Shown here piece by piece: positions 17,558-24,650 of a stretch of 60,352 bases of DNA. The notes under the pieces were generated by a model. It did no database searches. It was not told where the DNA came from and saw nothing but the letters and a program-made list of their open reading frames with translations. Origin of the DNA: Flavobacterium sp. (GTDB lineage: Bacteria > Bacteroidota > Bacteroidia > Flavobacteriales > Flavobacteriaceae). The translations under genes and the position numbers were made by a program. Numbering within the stretch: the stretch's first letter is position 1; every line of letters starts with the position of its first letter. The stretch lies in the NCBI RefSeq assembly GCF_027484945.1, contig NZ_JAIXRZ010000055.1:1-60352 (forward strand), written 5' to 3'.

Positions 17558-18421
17558 ATGGAACATGTAAAAATTATTGAATGTCCCCGCGATGCGATGC
17601 AAGGCATCAAAACGTTTATTCCAACGGAAGTAAAGGTCAATTATCTACAGGCGTTACTCCGAGTTGGTTTTGATACATTGGATTTTGGTAGTTTTGTTTC
17701 ACCCAAAGCCATTCCACAAATGCAGGATACCGCTGCGGTCTTAGCTCAACTGGATTTGAGTCAGACCCGTAGTAAACTCTTAGCTATTATCGCCAATACA
17801 CAAGGTGCGATGCTTGCATCGGCTCATAAAGAAATTCAGTATCTCGGTTTTCCATTTTCTATATCCGAAAACTTTCAAATGCGAAATACCCATAAAACCA
17901 TTGCCGAGAGTTTAGTGACCTTGCAGGAGATTTTGGATATTGCGCAGGGCGCTAATAAAGAAGTTGTAGCCTATTTATCTATGGGCTTCGGGAATCCTTA
18001 TGGCGATCCATGGAATGTAGAGATTGTAGGTGAGTGGACGGAACGATTAGCCCAAATGGGTGTGACTATTTTGTCCTTATCGGATACGATTGGGAGTTCG
18101 ACCCCCGAAGTCATCGAGTATTTGTTTGGAAATCTTATTCCAAAATACCCCAACGTAGAATTTGGAGCCCACTTGCATACAACACCCGATAAGTGGTTTG
18201 AAAAAGTAGATGCAGCTTATCGCGCGGGTTGTCGTCGTTTTGATGGTGCTATTCAAGGATTTGGCGGTTGCCCTATGGCCAAAGATGATTTGACAGGAAA
18301 TATGCCAACTGAAAAAATGCTATCGTATTTTACTAATGTTAAGGCCGATACTGCATTGAGTCCGATGAGTTTTGAAAGTGCTTACAATGTAGCTTTGCGC
18401 GTTTTTGCGGAGTTTCATTAA
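17558..18421 (+). CDS. mvaB: Hydroxymethylglutaryl-CoA lyase
   Basis: The 287-residue TIM-barrel enzyme cleaves HMG-CoA to acetyl-CoA and acetoacetate in leucine degradation. The N-terminal ECPRDAMQG segment carries the metal/catalytic Arg-Asp pair (R-D), AHLHTTPD holds the metal-binding His pair, and GGCPMAKDDLTGNMPTE holds the signature Cys loop that closes the active site. Length matches the family. It has its own promoter; pyrD upstream is unrelated. Confidence 0.93.
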   Translation: MEHVKIIECPRDAMQGIKTFIPTEVKVNYLQALLRVGFDTLDFGSFVSPKAIPQMQDTAAVLAQLDLSQTRSKLLAIIANTQGAMLASAHKEIQYLGFPFSISENFQMRNTHKTIAESLVTLQEILDIAQGANKEVVAYLSMGFGNPYGDPWNVEIVGEWTERLAQMGVTILSLSDTIGSSTPEVIEYLFGNLIPKYPNVEFGAHLHTTPDKWFEKVDAAYRAGCRRFDGAIQGFGGCPMAKDDLTGNMPTEKMLSYFTNVKADTALSPMSFESAYNVALRVFAEFH

Positions 18422-18425
18422 TTTT

Positions 18426-18460
18426 AGTTTTCAGTCTTCAGTCTCAGATTTCAGAATTTC
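18426..18460. repeat. Imperfect 7-bp repeat run
   Basis: Just after the mvaB stop the sequence reads AGTTTTC, AGTCTTC, AGTCTC, AGATTTC, AGAATTTC: five related units of six to eight bases. It is one of several intergenic stretches in this window with a period near seven. Confidence 0.5.
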
Positions 18461-18467
18461 AAATTTA

Positions 18468-18737
18468 TTAAATTGATTTACTTCCAAACTTTTCAGGATG
18501 ATGTATCATGAATTGGATTAATTTACCAATTTCTATTGTTTCATTTTTAAAAATTAAATATTCATTTTCAGCGATGAATTCACATTCGAAAGCAAAGCTA
18601 ATCCAAACAAAGGTTTCTGAATTTTCGGCATCACAATCCGTTAATTTACTGATAAAATGAAGTGGATACTTTCGCTTTCGATAAGCTTCTGCAAGATTTG
18701 CACAAGCACTTCTTGTCATCTGCGACTGCGACTGCAA
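18468..18737 (-). pseudogene. Four-helix-bundle (S23-type) protein, N-terminally truncated
   Basis: The C-terminal about 80 residues match the four-helix-bundle family named after 23S rRNA intervening-sequence proteins (ACANLAEAYRKRKY, HFISKLTDCDAENSET). Intact members have about 115-125 residues; here roughly the first 35, the first helix and its turn, are missing. The only start is a TTG and the first codons are read from a short GCAGTC repeat (18721-18737). Just upstream the frame hits a stop. It is probably a decayed fragment, although expression of a short form cannot be excluded. Confidence 0.7.
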
Positions 18738-18776
18738 ACTATTTCATAAAATCACTTTTTCCTCGAATAAAAGCCC

Positions 18777-18784
18777 TATATTTG
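18777..18784 (+). promoter_or_regulatory. -7 box TATATTTG for guaB
   Basis: An exact TAnnTTTG match 33 bases before the guaB ATG, preceded by a T-rich -33 region without a perfect TTG. Confidence 0.6.
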
Positions 18785-18817
18785 CATGCAATTTAACTAC
18801 TACAACTAAATTGCAGT

Positions 18818-20290
18818 ATGAAGGCACACAACTCTAAAATCGTTGGTGAAGGATTAACCTACGACGACGTTTTACTTATCCCTGGATACTCAGAAATTCT
18901 CCCACGTGAGGTTAGTATTCAATCCAAATTCACTCGTAACATTACTTTAAACGTACCTATTGTTTCTGCAGCGATGGACACTGTTACCGAAAGTGCTATG
19001 GCGATTGCGATGGCACAAGAGGGAGGTATCGGTGTTTTGCATAAAAACATGACCATTGAGCAGCAAGCGGCTAAAGTTCGAAAAGTAAAACGAGCCGAAA
19101 GTGGAATGATTATCGATCCGGTGACTTTACCCTTGAATGCTACTGTTGGGGATGCAAAAATGGCCATGAAAGAATTTGGGATCGGAGGAATTCCTGTTGT
19201 AGATGAAAATGGAATACTGAAAGGTATTGTGACTAATCGTGATTTACGATTTGAAAAGGTAAACAGCCGTTCTATTTTAGAGGTAATGACTTCCGAAAAT
19301 TTGGTAACTGCAGCACAAGGAACAACCCTGATCGAAGCCGAGAGTATTTTGCAAGAAAATAAAATTGAAAAACTTCCAGTTGTTGATGCGAGTAACAAGT
19401 TGATTGGCTTAATCACTTTTCGCGATATTACAAAACTCATTCAAAAACCTATCGCTAACAAAGACGCTTTGGGTCGTTTACGTGTTGCTGCAGCCATCGG
19501 AGTAACCGGTGATGCAATAGAGCGCGCTACGGCCTTGGTCAATGCTGGGGTGGATGCTATTGTTATTGATACCGCACACGGCCATTCGCGTGGCGTGATT
19601 TCGGTTTTGCAAGAAGTAAAAGCAAAATTTCCAAAATTAGATGTCGTAGTCGGGAACATTGCCACTCCTGAAGCCGCTTTATTCTTGGTAGAACATGGTG
19701 CAGATGCGGTAAAAGTAGGAATTGGACCCGGTTCGATTTGTACAACACGGGTAGTAGCGGGTGTTGGATTTCCTCAGTTTTCTGCCGTATTGGAAGTGGC
19801 TGCGGCTTTGCGTGGCACCGGTGTTCCGGTAATTGCCGATGGAGGTGTGCGCTACACAGGTGATATCCCCAAAGCTATCGCTGCAGGTGCCGATTGCGTC
19901 ATGTTAGGTTCCTTACTCGCGGGTACAAAAGAGTCACCCGGTGAAACCATCATTTTCGAAGGACGTAAGTTTAAATCGTATCGCGGTATGGGCTCTGTTG
20001 AAGCCATGCAAGAAGGTTCGAAAGACCGTTATTTCCAAGATGTTGAAGACGATGTAAAAAAATTAGTACCCGAAGGTATCGTGGGTCGCGTACCCTACAA
20101 AGGTGAGCTGAACGAAAGTATGCAGCAATTTATTGGTGGCCTTAGAGCAGGTATGGGGTACTGTGGCGCCAAAGATGTTCCAACGCTTCAAGAAACGGGA
20201 CGCTTTGTACGGATCACTGCAAGTGGAATAGGTGAGAGTCACCCACATAATGTAACCATTACAAAAGAAGCTCCTAATTATTCGAGGTAA
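18818..20290 (+). CDS. guaB: Inosine-5'-monophosphate dehydrogenase
   Basis: The 490-residue enzyme oxidises IMP to XMP with NAD+, the committed step to GMP. A TIM barrel is interrupted by two CBS domains (about 95-205). The catalytic Cys loop GPGSICTTR, the IMP-binding segment [11 protein letters not shown] and the flap ([21 protein letters not shown]) are present. Length is the family norm. It faces purB convergently, so two purine genes share this neighbourhood without being an operon. Confidence 0.98.
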   Translation: MKAHNSKIVGEGLTYDDVLLIPGYSEILPREVSIQSKFTRNITLNVPIVSAAMDTVTESAMAIAMAQEGGIGVLHKNMTIEQQAAKVRKVKRAESGMIIDPVTLPLNATVGDAKMAMKEFGIGGIPVVDENGILKGIVTNRDLRFEKVNSRSILEVMTSENLVTAAQGTTLIEAESILQENKIEKLPVVDASNKLIGLITFRDITKLIQKPIANKDALGRLRVAAAIGVTGDAIERATALVNAGVDAIVIDTAHGHSRGVISVLQEVKAKFPKLDVVVGNIATPEAALFLVEHGADAVKVGIGPGSICTTRVVAGVGFPQFSAVLEVAAALRGTGVPVIADGGVRYTGDIPKAIAAGADCVMLGSLLAGTKESPGETIIFEGRKFKSYRGMGSVEAMQEGSKDRYFQDVEDDVKKLVPEGIVGRVPYKGELNESMQQFIGGLRAGMGYCGAKDVPTLQETGRFVRITASGIGESHPHNVTITKEAPNYSR

Positions 20291-20292
20291 AT

Positions 20293-20341
20293 AGAGGATA
20301 GAATATAGAGGATAGAGAATGGAGGATAGAGAATAGAGAAT
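20293..20341. repeat. Seven tandem 7-bp units (AGAGGAT/AGAGAAT)
   Basis: Starting three bases after the guaB stop, seven adjacent heptamers read AGAGGAT, AGAATAT, AGAGGAT, AGAGAAT, GGAGGAT, AGAGAAT, AGAGAAT. The array lies between the stop codon and the guaB terminator hairpin. Confidence 0.8.
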
Positions 20342-20354
20342 TCAAAATATAATT

Positions 20355-20383
20355 AAACCGTGAGTGAAGACTTGCGGTTTTTT
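20355..20383 (+). terminator. Terminator after guaB
   Basis: Stem AAACCGTGAGT (20355-20365) and ACTTGCGGTTT (20370-20380), with two G-U pairs and a GAAG loop, is followed by T residues to 20383. Confidence 0.75.
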
Positions 20384-20447
20384 GCTTTTTAGATATAAAG
20401 GTGACACTATATGCGGGAAGGACTCATTATAAATTTAAGATTTTGAG

Positions 20448-20470
20448 CGCAAGGAATTACTTCCTTTGCC
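20448..20470 (-). terminator. Weak hairpin downstream of purB
   Basis: GCAAGGAA and TTCCTTTGC around a TTAC loop form an imperfect stem about 45 bases past the purB stop on the minus strand. There is no strong T-run, so termination is only possible. Confidence 0.3.
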
Positions 20471-20512
20471 AATTAATGGTTCAGTTCTCTCGTTTATCAT
20501 TTAAGACATCAT

Positions 20513-21856
20513 TCAAACACCCAAATAATTGTGGGGTGTTATAGCCATCAACTCTTTTTTTACAGCCTCACTTACGTCTAGTGTTTGAATAAAAGCATGG
20601 ATCGATTCTTGATTGATGACACTATTAGTTCGGGTTAGGTCTTTCAAGGCTTCATACGGATTCGGGTACCCTTCCCGACGCAAGATGGTTTGGATCGCTT
20701 CAGCTACTACCGCCCAGTTGTTGTTTAAATCTTCAGTTAATTTAGCTTCATTCAATAACAATTTATTTAAACCTTTTAAAGTGGATTCAAAGGCAATAAC
20801 CGTATGCCCGATTGGCACGCCTATATTGCGCAAAACCGTACTGTCGGTCAAATCGCGTTGTAATCGAGAAATAGGGAGTTTGGCAGCTAAATATTCAAAA
20901 AGCGCATTAGCAATACCTAAGTTACCTTCTGAGTTTTCAAAGTCAATTGGGTTTACTTTATGGGGCATGGCCGATGAACCGATTTCACCTGCTTTGATTT
21001 TTTGTTTGAAATAATCCATTGCTACATAAGACCAAATATCCCGATCTAAGTCAATTAGAATCGTATTAATTCGCTTTAAAGCATCAAAAAATGCGGCGAA
21101 GTGATCGTAATGTTCAATTTGTGTCGTAGGAAAAGAATGGTGTAATCCCAAAATATCTTCTACAAAGTTGGAACCAAATTTTTTCCAATCAATGTTCGGA
21201 TAAGCCACATGGTGGGCATTGTAATTACCAGTCGCACCCCCAAATTTTGCAGCGAAAGGAACATTAAACAACAACCGCATTTGTTCTTCCAACCGTTCTA
21301 CATACACTAAAATTTCTTTGCCTAAACGGGTTGGTGAAGCGGGTTGGCCATGGGTTCGAGCCAACATCGGGATATCGTGCCATTCCATAGCTAATTGCTT
21401 TAACTTCGCAATTAGCGCAATAAGAGCGGGCACATATACTTTTTCAAAAGCATGTTTGGTCGATAAAGGAATTGCAGTATTGTTAATGTCTTGAGAAGTA
21501 AGTCCGAAATGAATAAACTCCTTAAATGCCTCTAAACCAAGTTGATCAAATTGATGTTTGATAAAATATTCTACCGCCTTTACATCATGATTGGTCGTTT
21601 TCTCAGTTTCCTTAATCCATAAAGCATCTTCAGTAGTAAAGTTCTCATAGATACCCCGCAGAATAGGAAAAACCGTTGGCTTGACATCGTTTAATTGTGG
21701 AATTCCTGCTTCACATAATGCAATGAAGTATTCGATTTCAACTAATACGCGGTATTTGATTAATGCTTCTTCCGAAAAATAAGCAGCAAGCGGTTGGGTA
21801 ACTTTACGGTAACGTCCGTCGATGGGCGAAATTGCGTTCAGTGCGGTAAGTGACAT
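20513..21856 (-). CDS. purB: Adenylosuccinate lyase
   Basis: The 447-residue fumarase/aspartase-superfamily enzyme splits SAICAR and adenylosuccinate in purine synthesis. Visible are ISPIDGRY near the start, TSQDINNTA, ARTHGQPASPTRLGKE with a catalytic His, and the superfamily signature GSSAMPHKVNPIDFENSEGN-like loop. It shows the E. coli PurB type of about 450 residues. A TAATTTTG promoter lies in the gap from the upstream sirtuin gene, so it need not depend on that gene. Confidence 0.97.
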   Translation of the reverse strand: MSLTALNAISPIDGRYRKVTQPLAAYFSEEALIKYRVLVEIEYFIALCEAGIPQLNDVKPTVFPILRGIYENFTTEDALWIKETEKTTNHDVKAVEYFIKHQFDQLGLEAFKEFIHFGLTSQDINNTAIPLSTKHAFEKVYVPALIALIAKLKQLAMEWHDIPMLARTHGQPASPTRLGKEILVYVERLEEQMRLLFNVPFAAKFGGATGNYNAHHVAYPNIDWKKFGSNFVEDILGLHHSFPTTQIEHYDHFAAFFDALKRINTILIDLDRDIWSYVAMDYFKQKIKAGEIGSSAMPHKVNPIDFENSEGNLGIANALFEYLAAKLPISRLQRDLTDSTVLRNIGVPIGHTVIAFESTLKGLNKLLLNEAKLTEDLNNNWAVVAEAIQTILRREGYPNPYEALKDLTRTNSVINQESIHAFIQTLDVSEAVKKELMAITPHNYLGV

Positions 21857-21875
21857 AGGTAGTGTTGTTAAGGCA

Positions 21876-21907
21876 CAAAATTACGGATTTGTAATTGGAA
21901 TCACCAA
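21876..21907 (-). promoter_or_regulatory. Promoter TTG-N21-TAATTTTG for purB
   Basis: On the minus strand TTG (21905-21907), 21 bases, then TAATTTTG (21876-21883) precede the purB ATG by 19 bases, within the Flavobacterium spacing range. Confidence 0.6.
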
Positions 21908-21908
21908 G

Positions 21909-22601
21909 CTAACCCAACACTTTTTTTAACTTTTCCCAAAGTAGGGGTACCCCAATCGAAGCCGGTTCGGGAATTATTTCGAGTGGATTATTTAGGTCAA
22001 ATAAAACAGCGGGTTTTGGGTCAATATAAAATAATGGTACGTTTGGACGCGCATAGTGTATGAGACCGGCTGCGGGATACACTTGCATTGACGTTCCAAT
22101 AATTACAACTGCATCCGCTTTTTGAACCCATTCAACGGCTAGTTCCAATGCGGGTACTTCTTCTCCAAACCAGACAATATGCGGGCGCAGTTGATTTCCA
22201 TCGGGATCATAATCGCCTATTTGCAGGTCGCCTGGCCATTCTACAATATAATTTGGGTCTTTTATAGAACGCACCTTTAAGAGCTCACCATGCAGATGCA
22301 ACACATTCGAACTCCCAGCAGCTTCATGTAAATTGTCTACATTTTGGGTAACGATATGAATATTAAAATCCTTTTCCATCTGGGCTAAAGTGGTGTGTCC
22401 TACGTTTGACTTTACGGTATGCAATTGCCGTCTACGTTGGTTATAAAATTCCAAAACTAAATCAGGATTCCGCCGAAAGCCTTCGGGCGTAGCTACTTGC
22501 ATCACATCGTGCCCTTCCCATAATCCATTAGCATCCCGAAAGGTGGAAATACCACTTTCAGCAGAGATACCGGCACCCGTAAGTATGACAAGCGACTTCA
22601 T
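21909..22601 (-). CDS. cobB: NAD-dependent protein deacylase (sirtuin, CobB/Sirt5-like)
   Basis: The 230-residue sirtuin has the NAD-binding GAGISAESGI (9-18) with FRD, TQNVDNLH (85-92), the catalytic His104 in LHLHGEL, and GTSMQVYPAAGL. Tyr53 and Arg56 in FYNQRRR correspond to the Tyr/Arg pair that class III sirtuins use for succinyl or malonyl lysine, suggesting desuccinylase activity. The protein contains no cysteine at all, so the usual zinc site is absent; the region between about 110 and 140 is short. It precedes purB on the same strand. Confidence 0.92.
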   Translation of the reverse strand: MKSLVILTGAGISAESGISTFRDANGLWEGHDVMQVATPEGFRRNPDLVLEFYNQRRRQLHTVKSNVGHTTLAQMEKDFNIHIVTQNVDNLHEAAGSSNVLHLHGELLKVRSIKDPNYIVEWPGDLQIGDYDPDGNQLRPHIVWFGEEVPALELAVEWVQKADAVVIIGTSMQVYPAAGLIHYARPNVPLFYIDPKPAVLFDLNNPLEIIPEPASIGVPLLWEKLKKVLG

Positions 22602-22606
22602 TGACT

Positions 22607-22634
22607 ATTTTAAATTTTGAATTCTAAATTTTAA
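22607..22634. repeat. Four AT-rich heptamers (ATTTTAA type)
   Basis: Directly upstream of the sirtuin ATG the units ATTTTAA, ATTTTGA, ATTCTAA, ATTTTAA follow each other in register. Confidence 0.5.
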
Positions 22635-22656
22635 ATGATGGTGAAAATACGAAAAA

Positions 22657-22761
22657 AGAAGAAAGAATAAAGAAGAAAGAATAAAGAAGAAAGAATAAAG
22701 AAGAAAGAAGAAAGAAGAAAGAAGAAAGAAGAAAGAAGAAAGAAGAAAGAAGAAAGAAGAA
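22657..22761. repeat. Tandem 7-bp array, 15 units of AGAAGAA/AGAATAA
   Basis: Fifteen adjacent heptamers fill 105 bases. Units 2, 4 and 6 are AGAATAA and the rest AGAAGAA, so the first part also reads as three copies of a 14-bp unit. This suggests stepwise duplication. Confidence 0.93.
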
Positions 22762-22766
22762 AGACC

Positions 22767-22850
22767 AACTAGTAACTAGTTACTAATCACTAATCACTAA
22801 TTACTAATTACTAATTACTAGTCACAAATCACTAATTTCTAACCACTAAC
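22767..22850. repeat. Tandem 7-bp array, about 12 units of NACTAAT
   Basis: Twelve heptamers of the form (A/T/C)ACTA(A/G)T follow the AGAAGAA array after five bases, with late units drifting (CACAAAT, TTCTAAC, CACTAAC). The array ends 19 bases before the trmH -7 box. Confidence 0.9.
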
Positions 22851-22869
22851 CACCAAAACGATAAAATTG

Positions 22870-22877
22870 TACTTTTG
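22870..22877 (+). promoter_or_regulatory. -7 box TACTTTTG for trmH
   Basis: An exact TAnnTTTG match 16 bases before ATG 22894. It overlaps the longer in-frame start at 22867, which is therefore rejected. The -33 position falls at the end of the heptamer array. Confidence 0.6.
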
Positions 22878-22893
22878 CAAAAAAAAAATAAGA

Positions 22894-23556
22894 ATGGTAG
22901 ATTTGGAGTTGTTTGCCTATTTGGAGGGATTTTTAACAGATGAACGGAAAGAGAAATTCAAGAAAATTTTGGCATTGCGTACCCATCATATTACCATTGC
23001 CATGGAAGATGTATACCAATTGCACAATACGAGTGCGGTAATGCGTAGTTGTGAGGTGTTTGGGGTGCAAGGCTTACATGTTATCGAACAAAAGTTTGGG
23101 AAACGTATTGATCGTGAAATTGCTATGGGTGCACAGAAATGGGTCGATGTACACCGCTACAATTCTATTCCAAACTGTATGGAAACACTTCGCAATCAAG
23201 GGTATCAAATTATTGCAACCACGCCCCATAACGATTCGTGTTTTTTGCATGAGTTTGATATCTCAAAACGTTCCGCTATTTTTTTTGGTACCGAAAAAGA
23301 AGGGCTTTCTCCCGAAATAATGGAGCAAGCCGATGGGTTTTTAAAGATTCCGATGGTTGGGTTTACAGAGAGTTTGAATATTTCGGTGTCGGCCGCCATT
23401 GTCATACAGGATTTGACCACACGCTTACGTCAATCGGTTCTCAACTGGCACTTAACAGAAAAAGAAATTTTGGAATACCGTTTTCAATGGACTAAAAATT
23501 CGATTAAAGATGTCGATCGAATTATGGAACGCTTTTATCAAGACCGCTTGTTGTAA
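22894..23556 (+). CDS. trmH: TrmH-family RNA 2'-O-methyltransferase, probably tRNA (guanosine-18)
   Basis: The 220-residue SPOUT-fold enzyme shows SpoU motif 1 around NTSAVMRSCEVFGV, motif 2 FFGTEKEGLS and motif 3 IPMVGFTESLNISVSAAI. The C-terminal helical tail (about 170-220) resembles TrmH, which methylates the 2'-O of G18 in tRNA. Other SpoU enzymes share these motifs, so the exact target is probable rather than certain. It stands alone downstream of the heptamer arrays. Confidence 0.88.
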   Translation: MVDLELFAYLEGFLTDERKEKFKKILALRTHHITIAMEDVYQLHNTSAVMRSCEVFGVQGLHVIEQKFGKRIDREIAMGAQKWVDVHRYNSIPNCMETLRNQGYQIIATTPHNDSCFLHEFDISKRSAIFFGTEKEGLSPEIMEQADGFLKIPMVGFTESLNISVSAAIVIQDLTTRLRQSVLNWHLTEKEILEYRFQWTKNSIKDVDRIMERFYQDRLL

Positions 23557-23610
23557 GTACACTATTAATGTACAAACAAGCTAATCTCAACGGTAGAGTT
23601 CGATTGAAGA

Positions 23611-23636
23611 TTTGTTTTGAACAAACTTGGTTTTTA
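23611..23636 (+). terminator. Possible weak terminator after trmH
   Basis: TTTGTT (23611-23616) and AACAAA (23620-23625) around a TTG loop is followed after four bases by GGTTTTT. The stem is short and AT-rich. Confidence 0.35.
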
Positions 23637-23637
23637 G

Positions 23638-24405
23638 TTATTTTGCTTTTGCAAGCACCTTGTATTGTTCGTAACACTGACTAATCGCTTCCATAATCTG
23701 TAGGTCATTGGCCGTTTCAATAAAAGCTTCTGAGTAGCTGCAACGACTTAAAATTTCGGCAATATCTTTTTTGTCAACGCCTAATAAAATGGCAATCGTC
23801 TCCCGATCGTATTTGGTTTCTAAAAGATTTTTTACCGTATCATCTTTTTTCATTTCCCGAAGTTTACGGAGTTCTTTAGGCTTTTTGCCGAAGAAATTAT
23901 GAAGCATGTCTGCGGGGTTAAATACCGAACTCACAACGCGTGTAAAGGCATTGGGAGAGGATTCACCGGCTTCATAGGCTTGGGGTAAACCCGAAATACT
24001 GTAGCGGTAATTTTCTTTAAATGGAATCAGTTTTGTGTCGACTTCTAAATAGCCCGTTAATTTGTATTTGCGAATAACGACTTCTTCCAATGCAATGGCT
24101 TTTTCAGTGAGCTCAAGCCTTGCCGTACCCGACTTTACCCAGTCGTTGGTTACCCGAACACGTAACGATTGAAATCCGATCATGGTAATATGTAAGGTGT
24201 CGTTAACTGCGGCATTTATTTCAAATTCACCGCGCGTATTGGTTTGTGTGCCTTTAACACGGTTGATGTTAATGATATTTACATTAGGCACCGGAAGGGC
24301 ATTGGTGCTATTGAAAATGGTTCCTTTTACTTTCACATCACTAGGGGCCTGTGCGTTTAACGAACAACCCAAAATGAGGCATACGATACGTAACCAATAG
24401 TTCAT
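23638..24405 (-). CDS. CarboxypepD_reg-like domain protein, secreted
   Basis: The 255-residue protein has a signal peptide (about 1-19, ending SLNAQ), then a CarboxypepD_reg-like beta-sandwich (about 24-110: VKGTIFNSTNALPVPNVNI, GTQTNTRGEFEI, IGFQSLRV) and a C-terminal helical region rich in Lys/Glu (about 175-250) that I do not recognise. The N-terminal domain normally precedes TonB-dependent receptors, but there is no plug or barrel here. A periplasmic or outer-membrane-associated role is inferred. Confidence 0.8.
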   Translation of the reverse strand: MNYWLRIVCLILGCSLNAQAPSDVKVKGTIFNSTNALPVPNVNIININRVKGTQTNTRGEFEINAAVNDTLHITMIGFQSLRVRVTNDWVKSGTARLELTEKAIALEEVVIRKYKLTGYLEVDTKLIPFKENYRYSISGLPQAYEAGESSPNAFTRVVSSVFNPADMLHNFFGKKPKELRKLREMKKDDTVKNLLETKYDRETIAILLGVDKKDIAEILSRCSYSEAFIETANDLQIMEAISQCYEQYKVLAKAK

Positions 24406-24627
24406 AGCTTAATTTTCTGATGTTAAAAATAACAATTTTAAAAATAACACCCCTGCTACTATATAAAGATTATAAGAAAATTAACAACAGAAGATTTTGG
24501 TTAGTCTACGTTTGATAGGATAAATAATGTATTGCATCAGGAAAATTAAATCTTAATAGATAATATTCAATTGCAAATAAGGCTTTAGAGTAAATATTGA
24601 AATAAACGGTATTTTGATTCAATAAAA

Positions 24628-24647
24628 AAGCCCTCATTTGAGGGCTT
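24628..24647 (-). terminator. Terminator after the deaD-like helicase
   Basis: Stem AAGCCCTC (24628-24635) and GAGGGCTT (24640-24647) lies four bases past the stop. On the minus strand it is followed by CTTTTTTATT. Confidence 0.85.
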
Positions 24648-24650
24648 ATG

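Noticed and set aside
20399..20411. AGGTGACACTATA, identical to 13 bases of the phage SP6 promoter core
   Set aside because: The flanks do not match the full SP6 promoter or any cloning vector, there are no phage genes nearby, and among many motifs one such match in 60 kb is plausible by chance. A genome-wide search for further copies would decide.
22657..22850. CRISPR-like periodicity
   Set aside because: The repeat period is 7 bases with no spacers and no cas genes; these are simple tandem repeats.
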